In this document: positions 11,111-22,434 of the stretch, piece after piece
How positions within the stretch are numbered: the first letter of the stretch is position 1
Layout of the letters: each line of letters begins with the position of its first letter
Origin: Dendrolimus kikuchii
Lineage: Eukaryota > Arthropoda > Insecta > Lepidoptera > Lasiocampidae
NCBI GenBank assembly: GCA_019925095.2
Contig: CM034401.1
Coordinates: 10,141,338 to 10,205,337, forward strand
Reading direction: 5' to 3'
DNA length: 64,000 nucleotides
Notes under the pieces: model-generated
Told to the model about the DNA's origin: nothing
What the model saw: only the letters and a program-made list of their open reading frames with translations
Database searches by the model: none
Translations under genes and position numbers: made by a program

Positions 11111-12270
11111 GGATGAGATAAAAGGTTCAGCCGGGAGGAATGAGATAGAGAGGACGGGATATTGCATGGAAAAAGGAAGATTAGATAAAGAGAGGGGGAG
11201 GAAATCGGCCATCAGAACTCGCACTATCGAACGAAATACGATTAGCTCAAGGCTGACCGTTTCACGCCGTTATTTTGTGAGAGCATGATATCACATCGAT
11301 CGAACCGGACCTATAAAGGGCTGTAATAAAGATAATAATGATTCCAAAAAATACATGAAATCAATAAAAAAACATTACACACACTATCGTGTATTTGACA
11401 CACACACACAAATATACTCTTTTGTTTATTGTTCAAGTCAAATTAAGAGTGTAGCCTTGGTGAAATCTGTGACTATAGAAGTCGAATTTCGACCACGGGC
11501 GACCACAAATATTATGAAATATATGCACTGCAATGCACTTTCACACTTTGTTAATTGTTTATAAACAAATATCTATCTGTGAAAGCTGCACTTCATAAAG
11601 TACCACAATTATAATTCTTCCCTTTCACGTAAGCAAGGAAATAGTCATGTCATTATTTAATTATATATATACCTATCATCTTTTCCTGACTAATTATAAT
11701 TCCTTGCTAATAAATACGATACAAATGAGGAACACAAAGGAAGTGATTTTTGATTAAAACCAAACGATACATTACACAAACACAAAGCTCGTTTACAGAA
11801 CAGCAGGATTATATGACGACTTTGACATTATTTACTTTGGAAACTGGTTTTCCATTGTAATAACACCGTAAATTACACATACAAATGAATGTTTCATTAC
11901 TTTCGTATAAAGTGTTCATTATTACAGTGAAAATTTTGTACATAAAGTAAGTAAATCCAAATAAACATTCAACTACTTGTTATATGTGTAATATATTCTA
12001 AGAATAAAAAAGATTGAGATGAAGGCAACGAATGGTCTCGAGAAAATTGTACAAGAATACATAAGTATTATATGGTATTATTTTCTTTTATACACAATAC
12101 TACATTATCTTTAAGAACGTCAAACAAAATCCACCCAATGTGTGTCAGACGTAGAGGCAACAAACGTCAATTGTTATTGTCATTGGCTTTGGAATTACGT
12201 TCAAACCAATTTTCGTTGAAAATATTTTTTTAATCAAGCAAATTATTTTTTAAATATTTTTAAAATATAA
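11111..12270. other. Intergenic, AT-rich
   Basis: No gene is recognised. The GC-richer stretch to about 11320 looks like repeat debris; the remainder up to the Tc1 inverted repeat is AT-rich. Confidence 0.4.
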
Positions 12271-13924
12271 ACTGACGGACTCATAAACTGCATCAAAGTT
12301 CAGGATTACTTTGAAATGATTTTTTTAAATAAGTATACAAACTTTTTAGATTAAATTATATAAATATGGAGAGACTGGCTCTTAATCTCAAAAAAAAGGA
12401 AAATTTAAAAATAGAACTGCAGTAAAACAAATGAATATAGCCGGGAAAAGAAAATTTACTCGTAGTATCAGATTTGCGTGTTATTTATAGCAAAGTTTTA
12501 AATTGATTCTCATTGATTTTTTATTCTTTTGTCAATTCAATTATTGTTACCAGCAGAATTGTTGGGTTAGTTTTTTAACTCATCGAGAGTTCTTGAACCA
12601 TAATATGGATACTTCGTCCGAACAAGCGGCTCAAATTGTAGCATTGGTGCGGGAGGGCTTGGATCAACGAACGATTGGTAGAAATTTAAATTTAAACCAG
12701 TCTACGGTTTCTAGAATATACAGAAGGTTTGTGGAGACAGGTTCTTACAGAAGGAGACGTGGTACAGGCAGGACTCGAGCAACCACCGGTCGTGATGACC
12801 GATTTATTGTTACAACTTCCCTGCGAAATCGTTTCCTCACCTCTGTTAACATCAAAACAGAGCTTAATGAAGTGCGTGGAGTAAACGTGAGTGCACTAAC
12901 AATAAGAAGAAGGTTAAAGGAAGCGGATATCACCCCTTTTAGACCAGCAAATTGTGCAAAGTTGTCTGTAGCTCACAGACAAGCTCGCTTAAGATTTGCG
13001 CGTGATCACCTGAATTGGACAGAAGAGCAATGGATATCCGTATTGTTCACGGACGAGTGTAGGACATGTTTATATGGTGCAAATGGTCGCAGAAGAGTCT
13101 ATCGTCGACGTGGGAAGCGATATGCTCAAAGTTGCATTGAGGAGCGTGTTCCTTTTGGAGGCGGTTCGTGTATGGTCTGGGGTGGCATATCGATGTACGG
13201 GCGAACAGAACTTGTGTTCATAGACATGGTCCGTCAAAACGGTAATAGAGGGGGTTTGACTGCACATCGCTACATAACAGAGATCTTAGAAGATCACGTG
13301 GTGCCTTACATGGGATTCATAGGCGAAAATTTTACTTTAATGCAGGATAATGCCAGGCCGCACGCTGCTGCACAAGTTCGACAATATTTCGAAGAGGTTG
13401 GGATACGTACAATGAATTGGCCATCACGCAGCCCGGATCTTAATCCCATTGAGCATGTTTGGGACAATTTAAAAAGAGCTGTATATGCGAGAAACCCTTT
13501 GCCCACGACAGTGGCAGCACTAAGAACAGCACTTTCAGAAGAATGGGACAATATTCCGCAAGATCTTTTAATAACCCTAATAAAATCTATGCGGAACCGA
13601 TTAGAATCCGTAATAAGGGCACGTGGAGGTAATACACCCTATTAAAACATAAATAAACCCTTGCATAAAGTTTGTGTCTATTGTTAAAACCAATTTTTTA
13701 ATTAAACCAATTTTCCTTAAATTTCTGTTTTTTCTTCAAAAAAAGTCTTAAGGTCCTTTCCAGTACACAAACTTAAACTTAAGGATATGACCCTACGCTG
13801 TTTTAAAGTTCACGAACCAATCTAGAGGTTTCAATTTAAATCTGTATAGAAAGTTTGCATACTTGGTTAAAATATTTATTTCAAAGTCGTCTATTACTTT
13901 GATGCAGTTTATGAGTCCGTCAGT
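12271..13924 (+). mobile_element. Tc1-like DNA transposon with intact transposase
   Basis: A perfect 29-bp inverted repeat brackets the element: 12271-12299 (starting actgacggactcataaactg) and its reverse complement at 13896-13924. Inside these, a weaker inverted similarity continues for several tens of bases (around 'actttgaaat' and 'aagtatacaaacttt'), so the true termini may be longer. A single transposase gene lies between. I do not see an unambiguous TA target duplication directly at the repeat ends, so the outer boundary is uncertain. Confidence 0.8.
12605..13645 (+). CDS. Tc1-like DD34E transposase, full length
   Basis: This 346-residue protein cuts and pastes its own element in the nucleus. 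Residues about 1-100 hold the bipartite helix-turn-helix DNA-binding region (QSTVSRIYRRF), with a basic linker near 50-62. The DDE catalytic core shows D150 (LFTDEC), D248 (MQDNARPH) and E283 (DLNPIEHVWD), with 34 residues between the last two, diagnostic of Tc1. The glycine-rich box (FGGGSCMVWGGIS) is present near 184-196. No stop or frameshift is visible, and the length matches the usual 340-350. ATG 12605 is preferred over an in-frame upstream start at 12503 because the family begins just before the HTH. The first catalytic motif ends in Cys where Tc1 proteins usually have Ser. Activity is not shown by sequence alone. Confidence 0.92.
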   Translation: MDTSSEQAAQIVALVREGLDQRTIGRNLNLNQSTVSRIYRRFVETGSYRRRRGTGRTRATTGRDDRFIVTTSLRNRFLTSVNIKTELNEVRGVNVSALTIRRRLKEADITPFRPANCAKLSVAHRQARLRFARDHLNWTEEQWISVLFTDECRTCLYGANGRRRVYRRRGKRYAQSCIEERVPFGGGSCMVWGGISMYGRTELVFIDMVRQNGNRGGLTAHRYITEILEDHVVPYMGFIGENFTLMQDNARPHAAAQVRQYFEEVGIRTMNWPSRSPDLNPIEHVWDNLKRAVYARNPLPTTVAALRTALSEEWDNIPQDLLITLIKSMRNRLESVIRARGGNTPY

Positions 13925-14191
13925 GTAGTTCAAAAGGATGCGACACTATCAATTTTTACAACTTTAAAAGAGAACATCTCTACATCTATTAACTTAAAAT
14001 AAATGTCCTTGTAACTTCCTTATGATGTTTTTATTCTAATTAATGATACCCCTGGTCTATGTACAGTGAAAAAATCATTTGTATCACTAAATCAATCCGT
14101 ATTTTTCAATTTTATCGCAGTCTCACTACGCCATTGTATCATCTTTTCAAATTTCATCTATATACAGATTTCAGAAAAAAATAACTGTCAC
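13925..14191. other. Spacer between two DNA transposons
   Basis: AT-rich; no feature recognised. Confidence 0.4.
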
Positions 14192-15037
14192 TAAGGGTCA
14201 GCGCAGACAGAACGGAGCGCAGCGGAGAGGATTTTATTAACGAACTTGAAAATAAACTTTAAATTTATTACAATAATGTGCATAAATGCTTGAACCTGAC
14301 AAACGCGTCCTCGAAGATACGCGGGAATCGTCGCGCGGCGTCGAGTCGGCGCCCGCGTCGTACGCGTACTTTCAGTGTTGTCACTGAGTTTAAAGAGGGA
14401 TGACGTCATTTTTTTAGATTTCAAATTCGAAGTACCAACATAACGAATAATAAATATAACCATCATCGTACATTTATGAAGTTGCTTTGTTTGTTAAAAA
14501 TAATCTACATTTATACACTAAATGCAACAGTAAACGACATAACAGCTACCTGCTTTCACTTCCTTCAAAAACCACTTTATTTCAAAACAGTCTATTCTGT
14601 ATAGCGACTAAAATTTACAATAAATTACCACTGAAAATTAAGGAACTCAACATCAAAAGCTTTAAATTAAAATTAAGACAATTATTAATAAATAAAGCAT
14701 ATTACACAATACATGTATTAAATTCACCAAAACTACACCTTTCTTGCCAACATTTCTCGACCCATGTTCTTCGTCTAACTTTCTGACGCCTTATTTTATT
14801 AACATATTCTTCCATTTCTTCTTCCTCCGCCAAAAGCACAATTATAATCATATCCCAGTCCACCATCGTTGACGAACTTTCGCGACAAACTGGCATGTTT
14901 ACTGTAGAGTGGTAACCCAGAACGGTTTACTCGCGCAGGCTCGCGAGGTCGCGCGCAAGCTCGAGCATACGCGATCCGTAAAGGAAAATTCCCGAGACCG
15001 CGCGGGGATTATTCCTCTCTATCTGCGCTGACCCTTA
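14192..15037. mobile_element. Non-autonomous element with 16-bp terminal inverted repeats
   Basis: Perfect inverted repeats 'taagggtcagcgcaga' at 14192-14207 and its complement at 15022-15037 bracket about 846 bp. Both ends are GC-rich and CpG-rich (14300-14370 and 14930-15005), while the middle is AT-rich. No transposase is encoded. A LINE-like RT tail lies inside (14487-14786). A clear target-site duplication is not evident, so the superfamily is unassigned. Confidence 0.7.
14487..14786 (+). pseudogene. LINE reverse-transcriptase C-terminal fragment inside the TIR element
   Basis: The translated stretch contains the C-terminal signature common in insect LINE ORF2 proteins: FQNSLFCIATKIYNKLP, LKIKELNIKSFKLKLRQLL and KAYYTIH. 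Compare FYNNSFTVKAIQLWNALP at 62200. No catalytic domain is present. It is best read as a captured or inserted fragment, not a host gene. Confidence 0.5.
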
Positions 15038-15190
15038 CAAAAACAAAAGGACGAACGGATATGAAGATTTTATAAGATTTCTGTTTTTCACAAAATTACT
15101 ACGCGAACGTATAAATGCATCTGTATGGTATATTGTTAGTGTTTTCTATGCGACATAAATTACTATTATAGTATTTTCTATTGGTATTAC

Positions 15191-15502
15191 TGTACAGTCA
15201 GCGTCTTATAGAAAGGAGCGGCCAGGAAGATCAAATAGATAAGAACATCGAAAGTGATCATTAATATCGATACAACCAAGGTAGTCTAATAGTTCGCATC
15301 AGCCTTCTTATCCAAAAGCATCGGCACACCAAGAACGCCAAATACATGAGGTGCATTCAAGTCATCCATATTATGTTAACAACCACCTCACCAAATGTAA
15401 CTAAGCAGACAAGGTTGCCAAAACAAAGTAACAGTCTGGAAAAATTAACTCTATTTTAAATGTGATTGGAGTCAAATCGAGATGATTTCATACTAAATCA
15501 AA
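15191..15502 (+). repeat. Family D repeat, copy 1 (about 310 bp)
   Basis: It begins 'tgtacagtcagcgtcttata' and ends '...actaaatcaaa'. A reverse-oriented copy lies at 19201-19505. The two agree over essentially their full length with scattered substitutions. Confidence 0.85.
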
Positions 15503-17955
15503 ATTGTATTTCGAATTATGTATTTCAAATTGAATTACTTATTGCTGAATTTGCATTAAGAGAAAAGCTCCTTACTTTTCCAATCTGAAATTAACGAAAT
15601 CAATGCTGAAGGCGTTTGAATCAAAACTTTAAAAAAAACTCCTGATGACAGCAGTGTGAGCATAACAATATTTATTACGTTTGATCGAGGGTAAGCACTG
15701 GAATTGGAAAGAAGCACCAGTTTTTTCCAATTAAGCATCATTTATTGACTATTTACAAACATCGTTAAAACTTCTAACCCAAAAGAGCAGAGATAGAATT
15801 TTTAGTTTTTATGACTGAAACCTACCTGTGTTTTATTACTAACTTTATGGACATAAAACGATTTCACGTCGATAGATTATAATCTATTGGAAAATAATGC
15901 GTTAAATTGTAAGCATTTTGTTACGGTTCACAAAATTTCAATAGTTTACAATCTCCCGAGATAGATTATAATCTAACTAAATGAAATATTAAAATTAAGT
16001 TAATATTAAATAGCCTTGTCTGTACATTGAAGCAATTTAAAAAAAACCAATTGGGATCAAATTGTTCGGCTGATGAAGAATATGCAAAAATTAATGTTTT
16101 TTCCATAAATTTATGTTAATTTCTATGAGGTTTTCACTATTCTACATACAGTTTTAACGTAAATGCTGAAAAAGCTAATGTCATGGGAATTCTAGTGCAA
16201 TTGTGCCAGGAGGTGTTTAAAAATTCACATTTTCGAGTTTATACTCCTTTACTTTAGTTCCGAAAAGTTCCTATATTTTCTTAATATTATATATACACAA
16301 ATAGCATGAAAACTGGCTGTGTTACTCTTATTACAGTGTAGTTTGATACTTTATGAAATTTTTCACACATGACTATCTTGGGGCTCTTGAAATGTCCCGG
16401 GACTTCCATCCACTTCCAAACCACTAGATCAACTTTTTTTTTAATCGGCAGACAAACACTTTTTGTATATTCCCAAATTAAGCAAGTTACACTTGAGTTA
16501 TGGGTAATATACAACGTATAGTACGTTGTATATTACGTACTCTGGGGCCGATCCCAGACTCAGACAGATCCCGACTTGCAAGTCTGTATTTATTAGAAAT
16601 CATTATATAAAATATACAATTCAAACATTACTAATGTCGGGATTTTATAAATATATGCAAGATTCGTGTATTGTCATATTAAAAATTTATTAAAGGAGAA
16701 TGCCCATTTTGGGTCTCTTCTAAATTTAGATATCCCTTAACCAAATAATTTTCTTGAATCTTAATACTTTTTTTATATATTGACGGTTTAATTATAGTCT
16801 ATTTTTCATCCGAGCATAAAAATTCAATTAAATAAACCTTTAATTGTTTTCCCTTCTACATTGTAGCCAAACAGCTACCGTCTACAGTGAAAAAAAGTTA
16901 CCAGTGTAAATAATAAAGGGGTATCAATTACATTATTTAAATTAATTAGAAAAAACGAGTACAAAATTCATTATATACGTACCTACATATTGTTATACAT
17001 AGTTATCAGAATAAGTTCGTGTTATTTTGATATATAAGTATCGCAATCATGCCAAATACCGGAATTCTGGCGGTTTGTTGAAAGGCAACAGTTTACTAAC
17101 CAGGTCCTATTTTCCACAAAATCATTCAATTATTGCTAAAAACAGTAACTTTTGTGCATTTTTCCAGTATTACATACAGTATACATATATTTATACCAGT
17201 ATACATTTTATGAAATAAGACTGAACAGCAAAATGTCACCCTTCAAGTGCCCGCCAAAAACTTAAAATCGGATTCAAATCCTGCCGTAAACTTGCCGCTA
17301 TAAGTAAGAACTACTATTATGACGTGCTTAATTAGTTACAATGTAAAAAGGAAAGTTGTTAACGTATATCATTATAATATTGTCCATTTTTCCCATTGTT
17401 ATATAGGTAATCAATTATTTAATGATATTAATCAGTATAAAAAATATTAAATCTTAGAGCTGTCAACAATAAACTAAAAATTGTCAGCGTCAACGTCGAT
17501 GGTCATTAGGGATATAAGCATTGTTGCGATTAACATCGATGAAGCGGTGATCTTAAAAAAATATCGATGTTTAAAAACATTGCAATAATCAAAATACTTA
17601 TCGAAACACTGTTTTTTTTTAGCTTGAACCAGAAGACTATAATAATATTATAAATAAAATAATAATATATCTCTATCTAATATAGTAAAGTTCTAGAGTG
17701 ATTGAGAATTTAAAAATGCGAAAAAAACAGGGAGGTCAATTCGGACTAGCGAATATCCTAAAATGCAACTTTTAGAATTTTTATCTGTACGCCTAACAGG
17801 AAACTTGTTTAACTCGATCCTATATCCCGGATGACATTGAATACTTTTTATTCTGAAAAATAACGTTGTACCTATCTGTGGGGTAGAGGAACCAAAACCA
17901 AAATAACACCGAGGTCGGGTTTTTTATAGGATGATGAACTTATACAATGATTTTT
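15503..17955. other. AT-rich intergenic DNA
   Basis: No gene is recognised. A perfect 15-bp-arm hairpin lies at 16504-16536. A patch near 17195-17270 resembles family E ('cagcaaaatgtcacccttca', 'cccgccaaaaact'). Confidence 0.45.
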
Positions 17956-17956
17956 T

Positions 17957-18263
17957 TTATTGCAGGAGTTCAGCAGACAGGCAGACGGCCCACTTGATGG
18001 AAAGCGGTCACCATCGCCTATGGACATTTGCAAAACCAAAGGTGCTACAAATGCGCTTCAGTTCTCTTAAGGGACACTGGAACCTGGTCACTAAGGCCGA
18101 AACACAACTCAAGGTAGTTTCGGCGACATACTTTAGACCAGGGTGGTAGCCATCCAGTCCGGCAAATGCCCTACCACCTGGCTGTGGGTTGTTTTGTCGC
18201 CTCTTACGACAGGCTGACGAGCCGCAGTAAATTGTATTCTTTCTCCGTTCCTGTACGGATAAT
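17957..18263 (+). repeat. SINE-like family A, copy 5
   Basis: This is a near-complete copy from 'ttattgcaggagttcagcag' to 'ccgttcctgtacggata'. It stands head-to-head with copy 6 across about 35 bp. Confidence 0.85.
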
Positions 18264-18298
18264 TAAGAAAAATAACCATATTTGGAAAATAATTAATT

Positions 18299-18605
18299 TT
18301 TATCCGTGTAGGAACGGAGAAAGAATACAATTTCCTGCGGCCGGGCGGCCTGTCGTAAGAGGCGACAAAAGAACCCACAGCCAGGTGGTAGGGTATTTGC
18401 TCGACTGGATGTCTACCACCCCTGGTCTAGAAAATGACGCCATAACAGCCTTGAGTTGTGTTCCGGCATTAATGACCAGGTTCCAGTCTCCCTTAAGAGA
18501 GCAGCAGCGCATTTGTAGCACCTTTGGTGTTGCAAATGTCTATAGACGATGGTAACCGCTTTCTATTAAGTGGGCCGTCTGCCTGGCTGCTGAACTCCTG
18601 CAATA
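18299..18605 (-). repeat. SINE-like family A, copy 6 (inverted relative to copy 5)
   Basis: This is a reverse-oriented, near-complete copy. Together with copy 5 it forms an inverted pair of about 300-bp arms. Confidence 0.85.
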
Positions 18606-19200
18606 AAAATAGAATAATACATCGGAAATAAATAATTTGTTTTTAGTAACATTTCTGTTTGTATGGAAAATATTAATTGTATAGTGAAATTGTATTTTTG
18701 AATTATTACAAGAACGTTAACGTGGAATTAGTACATATAGTAGTTTACCCCGCGGCCGTGCCGCGTGTCGTCCTCTAGTTGTAAATAAAACAAAAAATAT
18801 TCAATTGATTATTATTTTCATCTTTATCTAAACAAGTTCCGTATACATAGGCTTACAGGTCGTTTTCTAATTGTTGTTCTTTATCTAGCAGTGTATTAGA
18901 ACACAGTAATTTTATCATAGTTTAAGTATATGCATTGGTCAATAACCCGAACATAACCTCAAATATTCTAGAATATGACAACCAATAAAATTCTCTACAG
19001 AATAGGATAAGAATCATCAAGGTACACTACATTTGATATGAATCCCAACTCGCCTAACAAAGTGAGCATTCTCCTTTTAAAGATTGGCAAAATAACTTTA
19101 ATCCTTACTATTCAACTAACGTGAATGAAGTCGAGGACAAATACTAGTTATGTTATAAAAATGAAAAAGATTTTTATAAGAGTAATAATATTATTTGAGC
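18606..19200. other. AT-rich intergenic DNA
   Basis: Nothing recognised. Confidence 0.4.
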
Positions 19201-19505
19201 TTTGATTTAGTATGAAAACGTCTCGATTTGACTCTAATCACATTTAGAATACAGTTAATTTTTCTAAACTGTTACTTTGTTTCGGCAACCTTGTCTGCAT
19301 ACTTACATTTGGTGAGGTGGTTGTTAACATAATATGGATGACTTGAATGCACTCATGTATTTGGCGTTCCTAGTGTGTCAATTTTTTTGGATAAGAAGGC
19401 GAAATATTAGACTACCTTGGTAGTATCGATATTAATGATCACTTTCGATGTTCTATTCTATTTGACCATCTTGGCCGCTCCTTTCTATAAGACGCTGACT
19501 GTACA
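19201..19505 (-). repeat. Family D repeat, copy 2 (inverted)
   Basis: This is the reverse-complement counterpart of 15191-15502, ending 'tataagacgctgactgtaca'. Confidence 0.85.
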
Positions 19506-19705
19506 TTTTATATCATATTCAGGAGTGCCATTATAACAGAATGTTTTCCTTGTTTTGTTAAAAAATCCTTAGCTATTTTCCACCTATAGTTAAGATTTTT
19601 CTTCATTCTTATGTTTATGTAGTATATACAATATTATATACACATCAACATCGTCTCGGAATATTTCGGGTTGTCTCAATTTACTCAAAATTTGTTAGAT
19701 AACAT

Positions 19706-19748
<43 letters not shown>

Positions 19749-20589
19749 ATATTAGTAAAGCCCATTTATCAGACAAGACTGCAGAATAAAATAAAAATAT
19801 TTTTTTGTGCGCAACCTAAATTTTATTAAGATAGAGACAAAAAGTGAAATAAAGGTCATACCTACTAGCATATTTTTCAAGAAAATGTTTAAAAAATAAT
19901 TAATTTATTCGATTTTTTTAAATTATGTGAAAAATCAGTTGTCAGTAAAATCACCAACGACGTTAACAAGGTCTCGCAAAAGTTCCCCATGCTTTAAATC
20001 AAGTTACCAAATTTTGCTGCGGAATGTTGTCCCAGGACCTGCAAAGATGGTCGCCTGGAGTGCGGTGTATCCCTGCGGTGCGCTTTATACGCTTGTAGAG
20101 TGTGCCGCATAGCCTACTCTAGGCTGGTAGTTAGGATCGGTAGACTCGTTGAGGAGTGATTGACAACGTTTTTCACTGTCAAGCGGTTTCCTTTTATGAG
20201 TCATTAATGACCTAAAAAAGAAGCCGCCACGAGATCGGGGGAAAGGATAATGCAGTAAGATTTTGCCCGTCGGCTATTATTAGATGGGAGACAATGGTAT
20301 GAACTGATTTCCTATTTGCGTGGCAAAGGATCACTGTTTACAGGGGTATCGGTGGAATCACCTCTACTGTACGTAACGGTACGACTCTACTTCCCGGGGT
20401 TTAGTACCAAATTTGGCGCACTAGAACGTCATTGTAGCTTATCTGGGTCATAATCCTTTGGCGTTCTAAATATTTGCTCTCGAAGGTATGCAGGTGGGTT
20501 TAGTGAATAGTTTGTCGGCCACTTCCTCGGCAGAGATACTGGTCGCCCTTTGATACAAAAGTCCCACCACACACAAAACAGGCGGCATT
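19506..20589. other. AT-rich DNA, (AT)n run, then an unassigned retroelement-like block
   Basis: An (AT)n(GT)n microsatellite lies at about 19714-19748. From about 20000 the sequence is GC-richer and runs directly into an R1-like LINE 3' region, so it may be more of that element. No domain is readable. Confidence 0.35.
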
Positions 20590-21095
20590 ATGCGTTGCTT
20601 TTGGTCTCCCCCCATATCCACGACCCGTGTGTGTTTCGCAAGAAAATATATTCCCCCTGTGTTAATAAAAAAAATGGACCTGAAAAAGGCTGTCGCGAAG
20701 GGGGCGCGACGTACACCACAAGCGCTCTCCCGTAAGGCGTGTTACAGATCGCCTCACGCAATGCGAGCACGAAGATGCCGGGAGACAAAAAGTAGTTCCC
20801 CCGGCAGTGGAAAAGGCCGTTAGGCCACCGCATGCCAGGGCTAGTGGAGAGGGCTAACCCATATATATACCCGTGGTCCTGGCATTAGGGGCGAAGGACG
20901 GAATACCAAGGGGTTTTAGTGGATATCCCTAACTGTAGTGTGGCATTATGTATAGCATAAAGCATTTTTAGTGCTGCCTAAAGGTGCTAGTGCCACCCCG
21001 TCCTGACGAATCCCATACACTGGCCGCGATTTTCCCCCATCGCGAGACTGATGGACCTCAATCGGGTTTCTCCTTGTTAACAAAAAAAGATCCTG
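20590..21095 (+). mobile_element. R1-like LINE 3' region, degenerate
   Basis: It shares blocks with the 3' part of the LINE at 54117-54610, including 'ggggttttagtgg', 'atccctaactg', 'ctagtgccaccc' and 'gacgaatccca'. The open frames here are incidental. It is a diverged 3' untranslated region. Confidence 0.6.
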
Positions 21096-21145
21096 CATAG
21101 ATGTAAAAAGAAATACTCTTCAGTCGCAATGGTTACAGGAAAATT

Positions 21146-22000
21146 CTACAAAACCTTTCTTTGTAGAATGTTCGACGCGTCTTCAAAGCGGTTTAGGTCT
21201 GGTAATTGCGCAAGCCAGTCTAAGACCGATACGTCGTGCTCCTGTAGCCAGCTGGTCACCACTGGCGCTATATACGGGCGGGCGTTGTCGATCATGAGCG
21301 ACAATTTTGACCCATTTGTAAGTGTCTGCCCGTAGAATATTGTTAGTAGGACCTGGTTACGATGGTTTTCGGCGGTTGTGACATATCTGATCCAAACGTG
21401 GTCTGTTCTTCCACCAACATGAATCCCGGCCAAACCACAATTGTCGCCGTCGTGGTATGGATCGACTTCCTGAAGGTGTTGCAGATGGCCCTCACAACCG
21501 AGAACTAGCCGTACACGTACTCTTCGTGAATCGGGATGGAAACCGCATCGGGACTCATTGGTAAACATCATTATGGACCACTGGTTATCTTCCCATAGCA
21601 AATGTTCATGAGTCCACTGTAATCTTCGTCCACGATTTCCTCGGTCTAATGCTGGAGTACGAAGTGGTCTACGAATATGAAGGTTAGCTTCATGCAGTTT
21701 TCGTCTCAAAATTAGGTCACTCTCTAGCAACTGATGCTCTAACTGGAGACTTTGAACAAAACGAATGGCGATAACATTTGGTTGTCTTTACGCAGTGACT
21801 TGCAAAAATCGGTCTTGTCGTTGGGTGGTTAAGCACTTTCCGCTCGGGGATCTTTCTATTAATTTACTAGTGGCTCGATAACGTGACTTTAACCTTGATA
21901 TCACGGTTTGTTCTGTTCTTATCTCCTAAGGAATACTCCGAAGAGTAGCTTCAGCTTTAACATTTCCTCTGTTATTAAATCACGTTGCTGCATGATGCGT
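21146..22000 (-). pseudogene. Tc1-like transposase, degenerate
   Basis: On the minus strand the frame shows MFTNESRCGFHPDSRRVRV, MIDNARPYIAPVVTSWLQEH and LPDLNRFED. These correspond to the three catalytic regions of a Tc1 transposase of a different lineage from the one at 12605. The first catalytic Asp is Asn (FTNES) and the third region is corrupted (NRFED for NPIEH). N-terminal sequence continues toward about 22000 with frame breaks. It is not functional. Confidence 0.75.
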
Positions 22001-22434
22001 ACAGTGGCATAAATTCGAAATTAGCAACTAACTAAACTATGGTAGGTAAATTGAAACATACGAATTTCCCTATAATTATATCCACAGCGTACATTAATAT
22101 AATAGGAGAATTATGTCGCACAAAGCTTTTGTTTTAAATTTATTGTTTCAAATTATAATTTGGAATCATTGAAAAAGGCATACAAAATAGTATATTTTTT
22201 AATAAATATTTTGGAACCTGTCAGTATTTTTAACATTTAAGAACTTTATACAAAATATCCCTAGACGGTGTTGATGTGTGTGTATTATCATCTATATATA
22301 TATCGAATTTCATAAATGTCGGTTCATTCCCAGGTAATCACAAATTCGTGAAGAGATAACAAACAAACAAATATCCAAACAAAGCTTACATTTATATATA
22401 TACTATATTTTCCCTTGGCTACGCTTGCGACATA
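22001..22434. other. AT-rich spacer before the maT element
   Basis: No gene is seen; the TA dinucleotide at 22433-22434 is the likely target site. Confidence 0.4.

Noticed and set aside
12503..12604. N-terminal extension of the Tc1 transposase
   Set aside because: Sequence is low-complexity hydrophobic and lacks family similarity; ATG 12605 gives the expected length.
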